Positions 35,121 through 45,047 of a DNA stretch of 64,000 nt are shown piece after piece. This DNA comes from JACVRW01 sp963746825. Its GTDB lineage: Bacteria > Actinomycetota > Thermoleophilia > Solirubrobacterales > Thermoleophilaceae. Under the pieces are notes generated by a model, which was not told where the DNA came from, made no database searches, and saw nothing but the letters and a program-made list of their open reading frames with translations. Position numbers and translations under genes: made by a program. The stretch spans positions 248,001-312,000 of the forward strand of contig CAVVCU010000007.1 in the NCBI GenBank assembly GCA_963746825.1, written 5' to 3'. Position 1 is the stretch's first letter. Each line of letters begins with the position of its first letter.

Positions 35121-35678
35121 CTAACGCGCCCGTCCGGCGAGCACGCGCAGCATCGGCAGGGGGTCCAGAGGCTTGCCCGTGGTTCCCCGGCCCTTGCGCA
35201 TCTCGAGATGGAGGTGGTCACCCCAGCAGGAGCCCGTGCAACCCACCGCCCCTATGCGCTCGCCGGCCTCGACCTGCTCGCGCTTCCTCAGGCGGGTGGG
35301 CGCGCGCATGTGGAGGTACACGAAGGTCGACTCGACCTCGGGGCTCCATATGGCTATGTAGTTGCCCCGACCGCCGTCGTTGCCGGTCTCCACCACCGTG
35401 CCGTTGCGAATCGACACCAGCGGCGTGCCCGCCTTGGCGAACACGTCCTGGCCCTCGTGCGCGCGCCCGTACCTCGACGCGCCAAAGCGCGCGTCGGCCT
35501 CGCCGAAGTCGACGATCCCGCGCACCGGGAACCAATCCACGGGCCGCGGCGGCTCCACCCGCAGCTCCTGAGCGCTGCGGGTAACCGACTCGAAGATGGA
35601 TGAGAGCTCGGGGGCGGCTTGAGCGGGGGCGGCGACGGCCAGCAGCAGCGCGAGCGCCGCGAGGGAGGCGCGGAGCAT
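35121..35678 (-). CDS. Secreted M23 family metallopeptidase
   Basis: A 185-residue protein with a signal peptide (LAALALLLAVAAPAQA). The LytM-type zinc site is seen as His and Asp in YGRAHEGQDVFAK and His-x-His in GDHLHLEMRKGRG. These enzymes cut peptidoglycan cross-bridges outside the membrane. It is short, essentially only the catalytic domain. It ends 12 bp before the next gene on the strand. Confidence 0.88.
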   Translation of the reverse strand: MLRASLAALALLLAVAAPAQAAPELSSIFESVTRSAQELRVEPPRPVDWFPVRGIVDFGEADARFGASRYGRAHEGQDVFAKAGTPLVSIRNGTVVETGNDGGRGNYIAIWSPEVESTFVYLHMRAPTRLRKREQVEAGERIGAVGCTGSCWGDHLHLEMRKGRGTTGKPLDPLPMLRVLAGRAR

Positions 35679-35777
35679 CGCGACAACCTACTCGGCTCGC
35701 ATGTCGGCAGGGCTCCCCCGGCGCTGCGCGAGTGCGGCCGACCAGCGTCGCTAACTGCGGCGCCAGGGTCACGTCAG

Positions 35778-36209
35778 CTACCCGATGACGAGCTTCGACG
35801 GATCGTTGGCGTCGACCCTCACGCTGAAGCCGGCCCCCGGCTGGAAGCGAGCCAGCGCCGAGTGGGCGATCAGCTGGCGATGCTTGACCGCGTAGGGCTC
35901 CCTGCCCGGCACGGTCACGGTGAGGTCCAGCTCACACACCGGCGCCATGTTGATCTGCGTGCCCGTGTCGCTGATGGAGTTGACCACCGCCATTCCCGGC
36001 GTGCCGGACAGGTAGGTGTTGCCAAATGCGGCCGGGTCGGCCATGCCCGCCTGCTGGGCGATCACGGCGTCGTCGTAGGCCGCGTTGGCCATCTTCACGC
36101 CTTCGAGCATGCTGCGCTTGGGCTGAGCGTCCGCCTTTTTCTTGAGCTCCTTGAGCTCGTCGCTGCGGACGGTTTGCATCATGTCCTTCATGTCGCGGAA
36201 CATCCCCAT
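35778..36209 (-). CDS. Hypothetical protein, paralogue of the adjacent 132-aa protein
   Basis: A 143-residue protein. A Met/Lys-rich amphipathic N terminus (FRDMKDMMQTVRSDELKELK) is followed by a beta-rich domain containing GTPGMAVVNSISDTGTQIN and PYAVKHRQLIAHSAL, ending SVRVDANDPSKLVIG. The same layout recurs in the gene 10 bp upstream, so the two arose by duplication. No signal peptide. No function can be named. Confidence 0.6.
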   Translation of the reverse strand: MGMFRDMKDMMQTVRSDELKELKKKADAQPKRSMLEGVKMANAAYDDAVIAQQAGMADPAAFGNTYLSGTPGMAVVNSISDTGTQINMAPVCELDLTVTVPGREPYAVKHRQLIAHSALARFQPGAGFSVRVDANDPSKLVIG

Positions 36210-36219
36210 GGAGGCGCCC

Positions 36220-36618
36220 CTACATGAACGGCTTCTCGCCGAAGGCGATCTTCTGCAAGTCGGCCGGGTCGATCCGGCAGGCCAGCGACGTGCCGTCGCC
36301 GTAGTAGCTCATCGACGCCGAGGACACGATCTCGCGGTGCTCCACGGTGTAGGCCGCGCCGCCCTCGGGCGAGACCTCGAGATCGAAGACCCAGACGGGA
36401 TTGCCGGCCACGTTCTCACCGGTGTCGACGTGGCTCTTGATCAGCGCCATGCCGGGCTGGCCGACCGAGAGAATGCGATTCTGCTCGTGCGCCTGGCCCT
36501 GCAGCGAGTCGCGCGCGGCGACGCCGCCGGCCACGTCATTGCCGTTCAGGCCGCCCGCCTGCTGCTGGTACTGCTGGGCCTGGCCCATTGCGTCCTTCAT
36601 CTTTCCTAGAAGCCCCAT
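36220..36618 (-). CDS. Hypothetical protein, paralogue of the adjacent 143-aa protein
   Basis: A 132-residue protein. It has a Gln-rich amphipathic start (LLGKMKDAMGQAQQYQQQAG) and a core with GQPGMALIKSHVDTGENV, YTVEHREIVSSASM and ACRIDPADLQKIAFG, which lines up with the downstream paralogue from Gly-x-Pro-Gly-Met to the C terminus. ATG at 36618 has GGAGAG before it. The pair probably forms an operon. The recurring 'DTG…N' and 'V-H-R' positions are candidate functional residues. Confidence 0.6.
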   Translation of the reverse strand: MGLLGKMKDAMGQAQQYQQQAGGLNGNDVAGGVAARDSLQGQAHEQNRILSVGQPGMALIKSHVDTGENVAGNPVWVFDLEVSPEGGAAYTVEHREIVSSASMSYYGDGTSLACRIDPADLQKIAFGEKPFM

Positions 36619-36646
36619 TGGCTCTCCTTCGGTAGCTCAGCCCTCC

Positions 36647-36670
36647 AGTTCGGCCCGGCCGGGCCGAACT
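36647..36670. terminator. Perfect 24-bp palindrome, terminator-like
   Basis: AGTTCGGCCCGG followed directly by its reverse complement CCGGGCCGAACT lies in the 60-bp gap after the aldo/keto reductase stop and before the paralogue pair. It could form a very stable stem or a long operator. No T-run follows on either strand, so it is not a textbook intrinsic terminator. Confidence 0.5.
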
Positions 36671-36678
36671 TGAGTCCT

Positions 36679-37647
36679 CTAGGAGTAGAAGTTGCGCGGC
36701 CAGCGGTGGCGGTGCAGCGCCTCGCGCTCCTCGGTGCCGAGGCGGGCCCCGTCTGACACCGCGACGTTGCGCTCGACGTTCCGCTTCGAGCGCATGCCTG
36801 GGATCACGCTGGACACGGCCGGCTCGCTGAGCACGTAGCGCAGCGCGGTACCCGCGACCTCGTCCTCGCCGATGCCCAGATCGGAGGCGATCGCCTCCAC
36901 CCGCTCGTGCACCTGGCCCGGGCGGTCGCCGCGGAAGTAGTCGGAGCGGTGATCGTCCTCGGCGAACTCGCTGTCGGGCTTGATCGTCCCGGTCAGTCCC
37001 CCCTCGTCGAGCGGCACGCGGGCGATCACGCCGATGTCGTGCTTGAGGCACGCCGGGAACAGCTCGTCCTCGGGCGACTGGTCGAAGACGTTGTAGATCA
37101 CCTGCACGGTGTCGACCGCCCCTGACTCGATCAGCCGCAGCGCGTTGGCCGGCTGGTGGTCGTTGATGGACACGCCGAAGAACCTGATCGCGCCGGTGGA
37201 GCGCAGGTCGTCGATGGCCTCCCGCCAGTCGCCCTGATCGGTCCAGGCGTCGTTCCAGACGTGGAACTGGAGCAGGTCGATCGTCTCCAGGCCGAGGTTC
37301 TCGAGGCTCCGCCGGGCACATTCGCGCACGTGGTCGGCGGGGAACGCATCCTCCGCACGGGCATCGTCGGGGGCGGGCCAGATCTGGTTCTGCGGGGGAA
37401 CCTTGGTCGCCACGTGCACGGTCTCCGAGCGCGAGCGCACCACCTGGCCGACGAGCCGCTCGCTGCGCCCTTCGCCATAGGCCAGGGCGGTGTCGATGAA
37501 GTTGAGGCCGAGATCGATCGCGTGATTGAGAGCGGCGATCGACTCGTCGTCGTCCGCGCCACCCCACTGCGCCCCGCCGATGCCCCAGGCGCCGTACCCG
37601 ATCTCCGACACCTCGACGCCGGTACGGCCCAGCGTGCGGTACCTCAC
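36679..37647 (-). CDS. Aldo/keto reductase
   Basis: A 322-residue AKR with a complete tetrad: Asp in NFIDTALAYGEGRSERLVG, Tyr in the same segment, Lys in HVATKVPPQNQ and His in LLQFHVWNDAW. The C-terminal SVIPGMRSKRNVERNV fits the NADPH phosphate-binding region. GTG 37647 overlaps the stop of the upstream P1 peptidase (GTGA), indicating coupling. The substrate is unknown. Confidence 0.9.
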   Translation of the reverse strand: MRYRTLGRTGVEVSEIGYGAWGIGGAQWGGADDDESIAALNHAIDLGLNFIDTALAYGEGRSERLVGQVVRSRSETVHVATKVPPQNQIWPAPDDARAEDAFPADHVRECARRSLENLGLETIDLLQFHVWNDAWTDQGDWREAIDDLRSTGAIRFFGVSINDHQPANALRLIESGAVDTVQVIYNVFDQSPEDELFPACLKHDIGVIARVPLDEGGLTGTIKPDSEFAEDDHRSDYFRGDRPGQVHERVEAIASDLGIGEDEVAGTALRYVLSEPAVSSVIPGMRSKRNVERNVAVSDGARLGTEEREALHRHRWPRNFYS

Positions 37648-38711
37648 GCCGCGACCTTTCTCACTCCGGGGGCGGACTCGAGCAGCTCGTAGGGGAAGGC
37701 CGCAACCCGGTTGCCGTCGCGGCCCGCCATCGCGTCGGCACGGCAGAGCGCGTTGAGGATCGCCTCGTGCACCACCTCGCCGGCGGCTTCGAAGAGCTGG
37801 CGCAGCGCGGCGGAGTCGTCACGCAGCAGCCGCAGGTCCTGCACCGGCGAGCTGGCGGTGTGGGCCACGCGGTGGGCGGTGGAGAAGGCGATCACGTACT
37901 CGCCGCTTGCGTTGGTGGCGAACGAGCCGGCCCGGCCGAGGCCGAAGGTGGCTCGCGCCGCGAGCCGGCCCAGCTGGCGCTCCGACAGGGGCGCGTCGGT
38001 GGCCAGCACGACCATCGCCGATCCGCCCTGGGACGGTGGCTCGGGCTCCGCGGAGGAGGCCCGCGCCGCGGCGTCGAGCCCGACGAGCACGTGCAGGTCG
38101 CGCCGGGCGCCGTAGTTGGGGTTCACCAGGCAGCCGAGGGTCAGGCCGCCGGCGCGCCGCGAGGCGTGGCCGATCCCCGCCTTGAAGCCGAAGGTGGTGG
38201 TGCCCGTGCCCGCTCCCACCGCGCCCTCGCTCGTCTCGTCGGGGGACGCCGAGGAGATGGCCTCGAGGGCGTGCTCGGCCCGGACGGGGAGAGAGCGGGC
38301 ATCCGATAGCCAGCCGTCGAAGCACTCGCCCACCATCACGTTGAGCGTGTCGGCATCGCGAGCCGCCTCCGGGCTCTGGCGCAGCAGGTGCATGAGCCCA
38401 CCCTCCCAGACCGGCCCCACCGACAGCGTGGATGTGAGCAGCAGCGGGCTCTCGATCGTCCCCAGCTCCGCGAGCTGCGAAAGCCCGGTCGCCTTGCCGT
38501 AGCCGTTGATCACGTGGCACGCGCCGAGCACCTTCTCCTCGTAGACGTTGCCCTCGTGGGGCAGAACGGCCGTCACCCCGGTGCGCAGCCGCTCGCCCTC
38601 GTTCAGCGTGCAGTGGCCGACCCGGACGCCGGGCACGTCGAGCAGCGCGTTGCGCTCGCCGGTCGGAAAGCGGCCGACGGTGTACCCGAGCTCACGAAGG
38701 CGCCTGCGCAC
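37644..38711 (-). CDS. P1 family (DmpA-type) self-processing aminopeptidase
   Basis: About 355 residues. It begins LGYTVGRFPTGERNALLDVP, followed by VGHCTLNEGERLRTGVTAV. The autoprocessing site before Ser lies in SQGGSAMVVLATDAPLS, where the DmpA/BapA family is cleaved into two chains and the new N-terminal Ser is the nucleophile. Members release N-terminal residues from short or beta/D-peptides. GTG 38711 is preferred over a TTG at 38738; either overlaps the arginase-like gene upstream. It is coupled to the downstream AKR. Confidence 0.88.
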   Translation of the reverse strand: MRRRLRELGYTVGRFPTGERNALLDVPGVRVGHCTLNEGERLRTGVTAVLPHEGNVYEEKVLGACHVINGYGKATGLSQLAELGTIESPLLLTSTLSVGPVWEGGLMHLLRQSPEAARDADTLNVMVGECFDGWLSDARSLPVRAEHALEAISSASPDETSEGAVGAGTGTTTFGFKAGIGHASRRAGGLTLGCLVNPNYGARRDLHVLVGLDAAARASSAEPEPPSQGGSAMVVLATDAPLSERQLGRLAARATFGLGRAGSFATNASGEYVIAFSTAHRVAHTASSPVQDLRLLRDDSAALRQLFEAAGEVVHEAILNALCRADAMAGRDGNRVAAFPYELLESAPGVRKVAA

Positions 38712-39594
38712 CGGCGCAGCATACGAGCCCGTCGACAAAGCGCTCGAGAGTCGCGCCGTCCTCGGCTCCGTGCAGAGGATTGAGCTCGGTGACCGTGACT
38801 GCGCTCAGCCGTTCGCCTGACAGCAGTACCGAGAGCGCGGCGAATGCGGCGTCGAGGGCGAGGCCCTCGTTGCGCCCGGTGTTCTCCGACAGGGGAGCGT
38901 CGGTGAAGTCGACGACGTCCACGTCGAAGTGGACGAGCAGGCGGTCGAAGCGAGCGCCGAAGCCTTCGATCACCCGCGTTGCGGCGCCGCTGGGGTCATC
39001 GGCCACGTCGGCGAGGGGCACGTTCTCGATCCCGCGCGCCAGGATCTGCTCGTGCTCGAATGGCCGGGCCTGGTCGCGGCCCCACCCGAACAGGAGCACC
39101 TGGTCGTCGGTCAGCAGCGGGGTGCGCGAGCCCACCCCGCTCACCACCGGGTCCACGCCATCCACGGCGAGCATGTGGGCCACGCCCATCCAGTCGAAGG
39201 CACCGTCGTGGACGCTGTGGGGGGTGTTGAGGTCGGGATGCACGTCGAAGTAGACGAGCCCGACGCGCTCGCCGCGGGCCACGTGGCCGGCCACCGTGCC
39301 CAGCCCGACCGTGCAGTCGCCGCCGAGCACGAGCAGGGGATCGCCGGCCTCGACAGCGCGCTGGACCCGTTCGGCGGTGTCCCGGGCGATATCGGCAACC
39401 GCGTCTCGGTTCTGCGCGCGCGGATTCTCCGGGTCGGGACGCCAGCGCCACACCGGCGAATCGCCGAGATCCTCGACCTCGACCCCCGCCTCGCGCAGGC
39501 GCTCGACCAAGCCGGCGGCGCGCAGCGCCGCCGGCGCCTGCTCCTGGCCGGGCGCGAACGCGCCCGCGCTGGTGGGTACGCCGAGGAGTTTCAC
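38692..39594 (-). CDS. Arginase/ureohydrolase-fold protein with altered metal site
   Basis: A 300-residue ureohydrolase-fold protein. The metal-binding segments are VLGGDCTVGLGTVAG, YFDVHPDLNTPHS and VHFDVDVVDFTDAP. Canonical arginases have GGDHS in the first; here the His is Cys. The second and third keep the His/Asp pattern. True arginase or agmatinase activity is therefore uncertain, though a Mn-dependent amidinohydrolase or formamidase is possible. It is followed by the P1 peptidase gene, with overlap. Confidence 0.82.
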   Translation of the reverse strand: MKLLGVPTSAGAFAPGQEQAPAALRAAGLVERLREAGVEVEDLGDSPVWRWRPDPENPRAQNRDAVADIARDTAERVQRAVEAGDPLLVLGGDCTVGLGTVAGHVARGERVGLVYFDVHPDLNTPHSVHDGAFDWMGVAHMLAVDGVDPVVSGVGSRTPLLTDDQVLLFGWGRDQARPFEHEQILARGIENVPLADVADDPSGAATRVIEGFGARFDRLLVHFDVDVVDFTDAPLSENTGRNEGLALDAAFAALSVLLSGERLSAVTVTELNPLHGAEDGATLERFVDGLVCCAGAQAPS

Positions 39595-39601
39595 GAGGGC
39601 G

Positions 39602-40429
39602 TCAGCCGCTCGGCGCCAGCGCCTTGAAGCGCTTCATGTTCTCGGTCATCGCCACCTCGGTGGGCAGGCGCTCCATCGAGGAGGCGCCGAAGAAGCCCGC
39701 GATTCCCGTGGTGCGCTCCAGCACGTAGGCGGCGTCGTCGGGCTCGGCCAGCGGGCCGCCGTGGCAGAGCACCAGCACGTCGGGGTTCACCTCCACCGCC
39801 GCGTCGCGCATGGCCTGGATCAGCTCGACGCATTCGTCGAGCGTCTTCGCCGTGTGGGCTCCGATCGCCCCCTTGGTGGTCAGGCCCATGTGCGGCACGA
39901 GCACGTCCGCGCCCGCGCGGGTCATCGCCACCGCAGAGTCCGGGTCGAACACGTACGGAGTGGTCAGCAGCCCGCGCTCGGCCGCCGCCCCGATCATCTC
40001 GACCTCGAGGCCGTAGCCCATGCCCGTCTCCTCGAGGCCCTGGCGGTACTCGCCGTCCATCAGGCCCACGGTGGGGAAGTTCTGCACCCCCGCGAAGCCC
40101 GCCTCGTCGACCTCGCGCAGGAAGTTGGGCATGATCCGAAACGGGTCGGTGCCGCACACGCCGGCCAGCACCGGCGTGTCCTTCACCACGGGCAGCACCT
40201 CGCGCGCCATGTCCATGACGATCGCGTTGGCGTCGCCGTAGGGCATCAGGCCGGCCAGCGAGCCCCGGCCCGCCATCCGGTAGCGCCCGGAGTTGTAGAT
40301 GATGATCAGGTCCGTGCCGCCCGCCTCGGCGCACTTGGCCGACAGCCCCGTGCCCGCCCCCGCGCCGATGATCACGCCGCCGGAGTCGACCGTCGCCCGC
40401 AGCTTGGCGCGCGCCTGCTCGCCGTTCAT
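39602..40429 (-). CDS. TIM-barrel 'phosphoenolpyruvate hydrolase-like' protein (Tm-1 C-domain family)
   Basis: A 275-residue protein. It opens VIIGAGAGTGLSAKCAEAGG, then LIIIYNSGRYRMAGRGSLAG, CGTDPFRIMPNFL and GLTTKGAIGAHTAKTLDE, the PF09370-type TIM barrel. The same domain is the C-terminal half of the plant Tm-1 virus-resistance protein, while the N-terminal half is the UPF0261 domain encoded by the gene just upstream. ATG with AAGGAGG lies 4 bp into that gene's end. The enzymatic role is unproven despite the family name. It is the last gene of the liv operon. Confidence 0.85.
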   Translation of the reverse strand: MNGEQARAKLRATVDSGGVIIGAGAGTGLSAKCAEAGGTDLIIIYNSGRYRMAGRGSLAGLMPYGDANAIVMDMAREVLPVVKDTPVLAGVCGTDPFRIMPNFLREVDEAGFAGVQNFPTVGLMDGEYRQGLEETGMGYGLEVEMIGAAAERGLLTTPYVFDPDSAVAMTRAGADVLVPHMGLTTKGAIGAHTAKTLDECVELIQAMRDAAVEVNPDVLVLCHGGPLAEPDDAAYVLERTTGIAGFFGASSMERLPTEVAMTENMKRFKALAPSG

Positions 40430-41652
40430 GAAGCCTCCTTCATGTACTCGTCGAGCTTGGCCACCATCGCGTGCGCGAACTCGGGCTCGTTGATGTTCAT
40501 GTCGAGCTCCACCAGCTCTACCCCGTCGCCCACCTGCCGCAGCTCCTCGAACAGCGCCGCGTCGGCGTCGGGATCGTGGAACGGCTGGCCCTCGGCGTCG
40601 ATCATCGAGACCCCGCCCAGCGGCAGGAACAGCGCCGTCGGCCCGGTGGCCGCCGACAACTTGCGCGCGATCCGCCGGCCCAGCTCCGCGTTCTCCTCCT
40701 CCGTCGTGCGCATGAGCGTGATCGACGGGTTGTGGACGTAGAGGTTGCGCCCCTCGAACTGGGCCGGCACGGTGTCGCGGGCCCCGAAGTTGACCATGTC
40801 GAGCGCGCCCACCGACACCACCTGCGGGATGCCGAGCCGTCCCGCCATCTCGAGGCGTCCGGGGCCGGCGGACAGCACGCCGCCCACCAGGTCGTCGCAC
40901 AGCTCGGTGGTGGTGGCGTCGAGCACTCCCTTCAGGAAACCCGACTCCATCAGCCCCTCCATCGCCATGCCGCCCACGCCCGTGGCGTGAAACACGACCG
41001 GCTCGTAGCCGAGCGCCTCGAGCTCCTCCCGCGCGGCCGTTACGCACGGCGTCGTCACGCCGAACATCGACGCCCCCACGAGCGGGCGCTCGTCAGACAG
41101 CTCGATCGCCGGAGCCTGCACCATCCCCGCCATGGCCGCCGCCGCGTTGGCCAGCACCCGCGCCGACACCGCGTTCAGCCCCGCCACGTCGGCCACCGAG
41201 GCCATCATCGCCACGTCACGGGAGCCCACGTAGTCGCGCGTGTCGCCCGCGGCCACCGTGGACACCATCAGCTTGGGCACGCCCACGGGCAGCGCCTGCA
41301 TGGCGCGGGTGGCGATCGCCGTGTTGCCGGACCCGCCCGCGGCCAGCACCCCGTCGATGCGGCCCTCGTCGTGCAGCCTCTTGGCCAGCACGGCCGCGGC
41401 GTCGGCCATCGCGGTCACCGCCGCGCCGCGGTCGCGGGCCTCGGCCAGGGCGCCGATGTCGGCGCCGGTGCCCGCGGCCACCTCCTCGCGCGAGATGTCG
41501 GCCTCGATGCGGGGCGCATCGAGGCTGCCGACGTCGGCCACCAGCACCTCCACCCCGGCGTCGCGCAGGCGATCGCGCAGGAAGCCGTACTCGTCGCCCT
41601 TCGTGTCGAGGGTCCCGATCAGCAGGACCGTGGGCGCGCTCACGGCGTTCAA
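40426..41652 (-). CDS. Tm-1-like ATP-binding (UPF0261) protein 1
   Basis: A 408-residue protein. It has VLLIGTLDTKGDEYGFLRDR at the start, GVLAAGGSGNTAIATRAMQ, PLVGASMFGVTTPCVTAARE, PVVFHATGVGGMAMEGLMES and LFLPLGGVSMIDAEG, all typical of UPF0261. The start is TTG at 41652, overlapping the cupin stop as TTGA; GTG at 41643 is possible. Its stop overlaps the TIM-barrel gene as ATGA, so the two halves of a Tm-1-type protein are made as coupled separate chains. It shares operon and probable pathway with the Liv transporter. Confidence 0.87.
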   Translation of the reverse strand: MNAVSAPTVLLIGTLDTKGDEYGFLRDRLRDAGVEVLVADVGSLDAPRIEADISREEVAAGTGADIGALAEARDRGAAVTAMADAAAVLAKRLHDEGRIDGVLAAGGSGNTAIATRAMQALPVGVPKLMVSTVAAGDTRDYVGSRDVAMMASVADVAGLNAVSARVLANAAAAMAGMVQAPAIELSDERPLVGASMFGVTTPCVTAAREELEALGYEPVVFHATGVGGMAMEGLMESGFLKGVLDATTTELCDDLVGGVLSAGPGRLEMAGRLGIPQVVSVGALDMVNFGARDTVPAQFEGRNLYVHNPSITLMRTTEEENAELGRRIARKLSAATGPTALFLPLGGVSMIDAEGQPFHDPDADAALFEELRQVGDGVELVELDMNINEPEFAHAMVAKLDEYMKEAS

Positions 41653-42059
41653 GCCTGCAGGGACCAGTCGGGCCCGGCGCCCTCGCGAAAGTCGGGCAGG
41701 TCGCGCAAGGCCTTCTCCGAGCCGCCCGGGTTGTAGATGGCCAGCAGCCGCAGCGGCTGCCAGCCCGTGTTAACCGTCGAGTGGAACATCGCCGTGGGCA
41801 CGTAGATCGTGTCGCCGGCCTTGATGGGGAAGCTGTTCTCGCCGCCATCGTCGAGCATCTGCTCGCCCTCGCCCGCGAGCACGTAGAGGATCTCCTCAGC
41901 GTCGGGGTGGTTGTGGCGGTCGTGGCCCTTGCCCGGAAGCAGCACCACCTCGCCGAACGTCAGGTTCGCGCCCGCGGTGTCGTCCGGGGTCACGTACCAC
42001 TTGATAACCCCCCAGTCGAAGGACTGGACGGGCTTTGAGGTGTGGTCGACGGCGTTCAT
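41649..42059 (-). CDS. Cupin domain protein
   Basis: A 136-residue single cupin. Motif 1 reads GKGHDRHNHPDAEEILYVLAG, with three His and Glu as metal ligands. Motif 2 reads GDTIYVPTAMFHSTVNTG, with the final His. It may be a small isomerase, dioxygenase or sensor for the operon's substrate. It overlaps livF upstream (ATGA) and the Tm-1-like gene downstream (TTGA), so it is tightly bound to this operon. Confidence 0.88.
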   Translation of the reverse strand: MNAVDHTSKPVQSFDWGVIKWYVTPDDTAGANLTFGEVVLLPGKGHDRHNHPDAEEILYVLAGEGEQMLDDGGENSFPIKAGDTIYVPTAMFHSTVNTGWQPLRLLAIYNPGGSEKALRDLPDFREGAGPDWSLQA

Positions 42060-42767
42060 GACGAAAGAGGCTCCACTCCCAGGTAGCGACGCTGGGCGTC
42101 GGGGTCGGCGTTGAGCTCGGCCGCCGTGGTCTCCACGGCGATCTCCCCGCCAACCATCACCAGTTGGCGCTCGGCCAGGGCGGTGGCCACGCCGAGCTTC
42201 TGCTCCACGACCAGCAGGGCGGTGCCCTCCTCGTGGAGGCTGCGAATCGTCTCCAGCAGGCTCTCGACCACGGCCGGGGCGAGCCCCTCGGAGGGCTCGT
42301 CCATGATCAGCAGGCGCGGGTTGAGCAACAGGGCCCGGGCGATGGCGAGCATCTGCTGCTCGCCGCCCGAGAGCTGGGCCGCGCCGTTGCCCTTGCGCTC
42401 CTCGAGGCGGGGGAAGGTCTCGTAGATGCGCGCGGGGTTCCAGCGCTTGCCGTTCCCACGCCCGGCCACCAGCCGGAGATGCTCGTCGACGGTGAGCGAG
42501 GGGAACAGGCGCCGTCCCTGGGGCACGAAGCCGATGCCGCCGGCGGCGATCTTGTAGGCGGGGGTGCCCATGAGCTCGCGGCCCTCGAAGCGAACCGACC
42601 CGCGGGACGAGCCGAGCAGCCCCGTGAGCGCGGCGCACAGCGTCGACTTGCCCATGCCGTTGCGCCCGATCACCGCCACGGGCTCGTCGCCCATCGAGAA
42701 GCTCACGTCCTGAAGCACGTGCGACGGCCCGTAGTAGCCGTTGAGCATCTCTACCTCGAGCAGCGCG

Positions 42768-42775
<8 letters not shown>
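42056..42775 (-). CDS. livF: Branched-chain amino acid-type ABC transporter ATPase LivF
   Basis: A 239-residue ATPase. It has Walker A GRNGMGKSTLCAALTG, the family-typical GIGFVPQGRRLFPSLTV, signature LSGGEQQMLAIARAL and Walker B LLIMDEPSEGLAP. ATG 42775 (MPDALLEVEM) is chosen over an upstream codon inside livG. It overlaps livG by 8 bp and the cupin by 4 bp. It energises uptake through LivHM. Confidence 0.92.
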
Positions 42776-43545
<770 letters not shown>

Positions 43546-43553
<8 letters not shown>

Positions 43554-44994
43554 GTGACTCCAGCAGGGTCAGCCGATCTCCTCGGCCTTGCCCACCCACG
43601 GGACCGTGCTCGCCCTTCACGCACTTCGGGTTCTCACGATCCGGAGACGGTGTCTCCGTCGAGAAGATGCCACCGAACTGCTGGTCGGTGTCCGGAATCT
43701 CCCGAATCGTCTTGACGTCCTGAACGCCGTCGCCGTTGGTGTCCGGCACGACCTGCTGGACGTAGTTGCTGCTGATGGCACTGCGGTTCTCGTCCAGCTT
43801 GATGGGCCCATAGGCCGCATCGAACTCGACGTTGGCCAGCGCCTCCTGCAGCGCCTTCTGGCCACCCGAGATGTCGCCGTTGACCTCCTCCATCGCCAGG
43901 GCCAAGGCCTCCATGGCGATGTAGTAGTGGTAGACGAACACCGAGGAGGCGAGCGGAGCGATCTCCGGATACGCCGCCTTGATCTCGCCCACGTACTCCT
44001 TCGCCGCCGGATCGGTCGAGTCGCCCGACGTCGGGCCCGCGGTCACGCCGCCTTCCAGGCGGTCGCCGACCTCCTTGAGCACGAGCGGATCGGGCCAGAA
44101 CACGTTGCCCATGATCTTGTCCGTGTCGATCTTGCCGCGCTGCTGCTCGTACTGCTTGATGAACGAGATCAGGCCCGAGCCACCGACGCCGACGTAGAGA
44201 CCGTCAACGTCCTCGGGGATCTGCGAGACGAAGGACGAGTAGTCCTTCTCGCCCAAGGGCGGCCACACGCGCTTGGTGACCTTGCCACCGAGCGAACAGA
44301 ACTCGGCGACGAATCCCGCCAGCGACGTGTACGGGAACGAGTAGTCGTCACCGATCACCGCTGCCGTGCGCCAGCCGAGCTCCTCGTAGGCGTATTCGCC
44401 CAGGCCGGCCGAGAACTGAGCGCCGTCCGTGTTGTAACGGAAGAAGTTCGGCGCCTGCACCTTGAGCGACGCATCCTGGGCACCTGCGGCGCCGTTGATG
44501 AACGTCTTGTCGGGATGCTCCTTGGCGTAGTTGGCCACCGCGATGCTCTCGTCGCCCGACAGCGGGCCGATGAGGATGTCGGCGTCCTCCTGCTCCATCA
44601 GGCGGCGCGTCTCCTCGACCGCCTTGTCGGCCGTGTCGTCGGAGCAGCCATAGCCGACGATCTCGACGTCCCTGCCGCCGAGCTTCGCACCGGTGATGCC
44701 GTCACTGGGCTTCTTGGGGTTCTCGACCTTGGCGCCACGGTTGATCAGCGGCACCTGTGCGCCGGCGATGTCCGGCTCGTAGAACGCGCCGAACGCTCCC
44801 TCGCAGTCGGACAGGATGGCCACCTTGACCGGTCCGCCCCCACCCGAGGTCTGACCTCCACTGTCGCCGCCGCCGCTGTCGCTGCTCTCTTCGTCATCGT
44901 CGCCGCACGCGGCAACGGTGAGGGCGAGGCACAGCGCCATGACCGCGGCAAGAAGCAGGCGGGTCCACCGCCGGCTTTCGTTCTTGCTCGTCAT
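43546..44994 (-). CDS. livK: ABC transporter substrate-binding lipoprotein (LivK-like)
   Basis: A 482-residue solute-binding lipoprotein. Lipobox LALTVAACGDDD is followed by a Ser/Gly-rich linker and a type-1 periplasmic fold (VKVAILSDCEGAFGAFYEPD). ATG 44994 has GGAGA at good spacing. The last residues as read look wrong. Removing one base from GGG at 43600-43602 changes the tail to HGPWVGKAEEIG with a stop at 43569, matching the usual ending of this family and leaving room for the livG ribosome site. The ligand is a polar compound but not necessarily an amino acid. Confidence 0.88.
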
Positions 44995-45047
44995 CTGTCT
45001 CCTCTCTCCTACACGTCGATGTGACACTTCTACGACTTCTGACCCCT

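Noticed and set aside
40932..40945. TCAGGAAACC inside the first Tm-1-like gene as a third copy of the cassette repeat
   Set aside because: Only ten bases match, the palindrome is absent, and the bases encode a conserved part of the protein.
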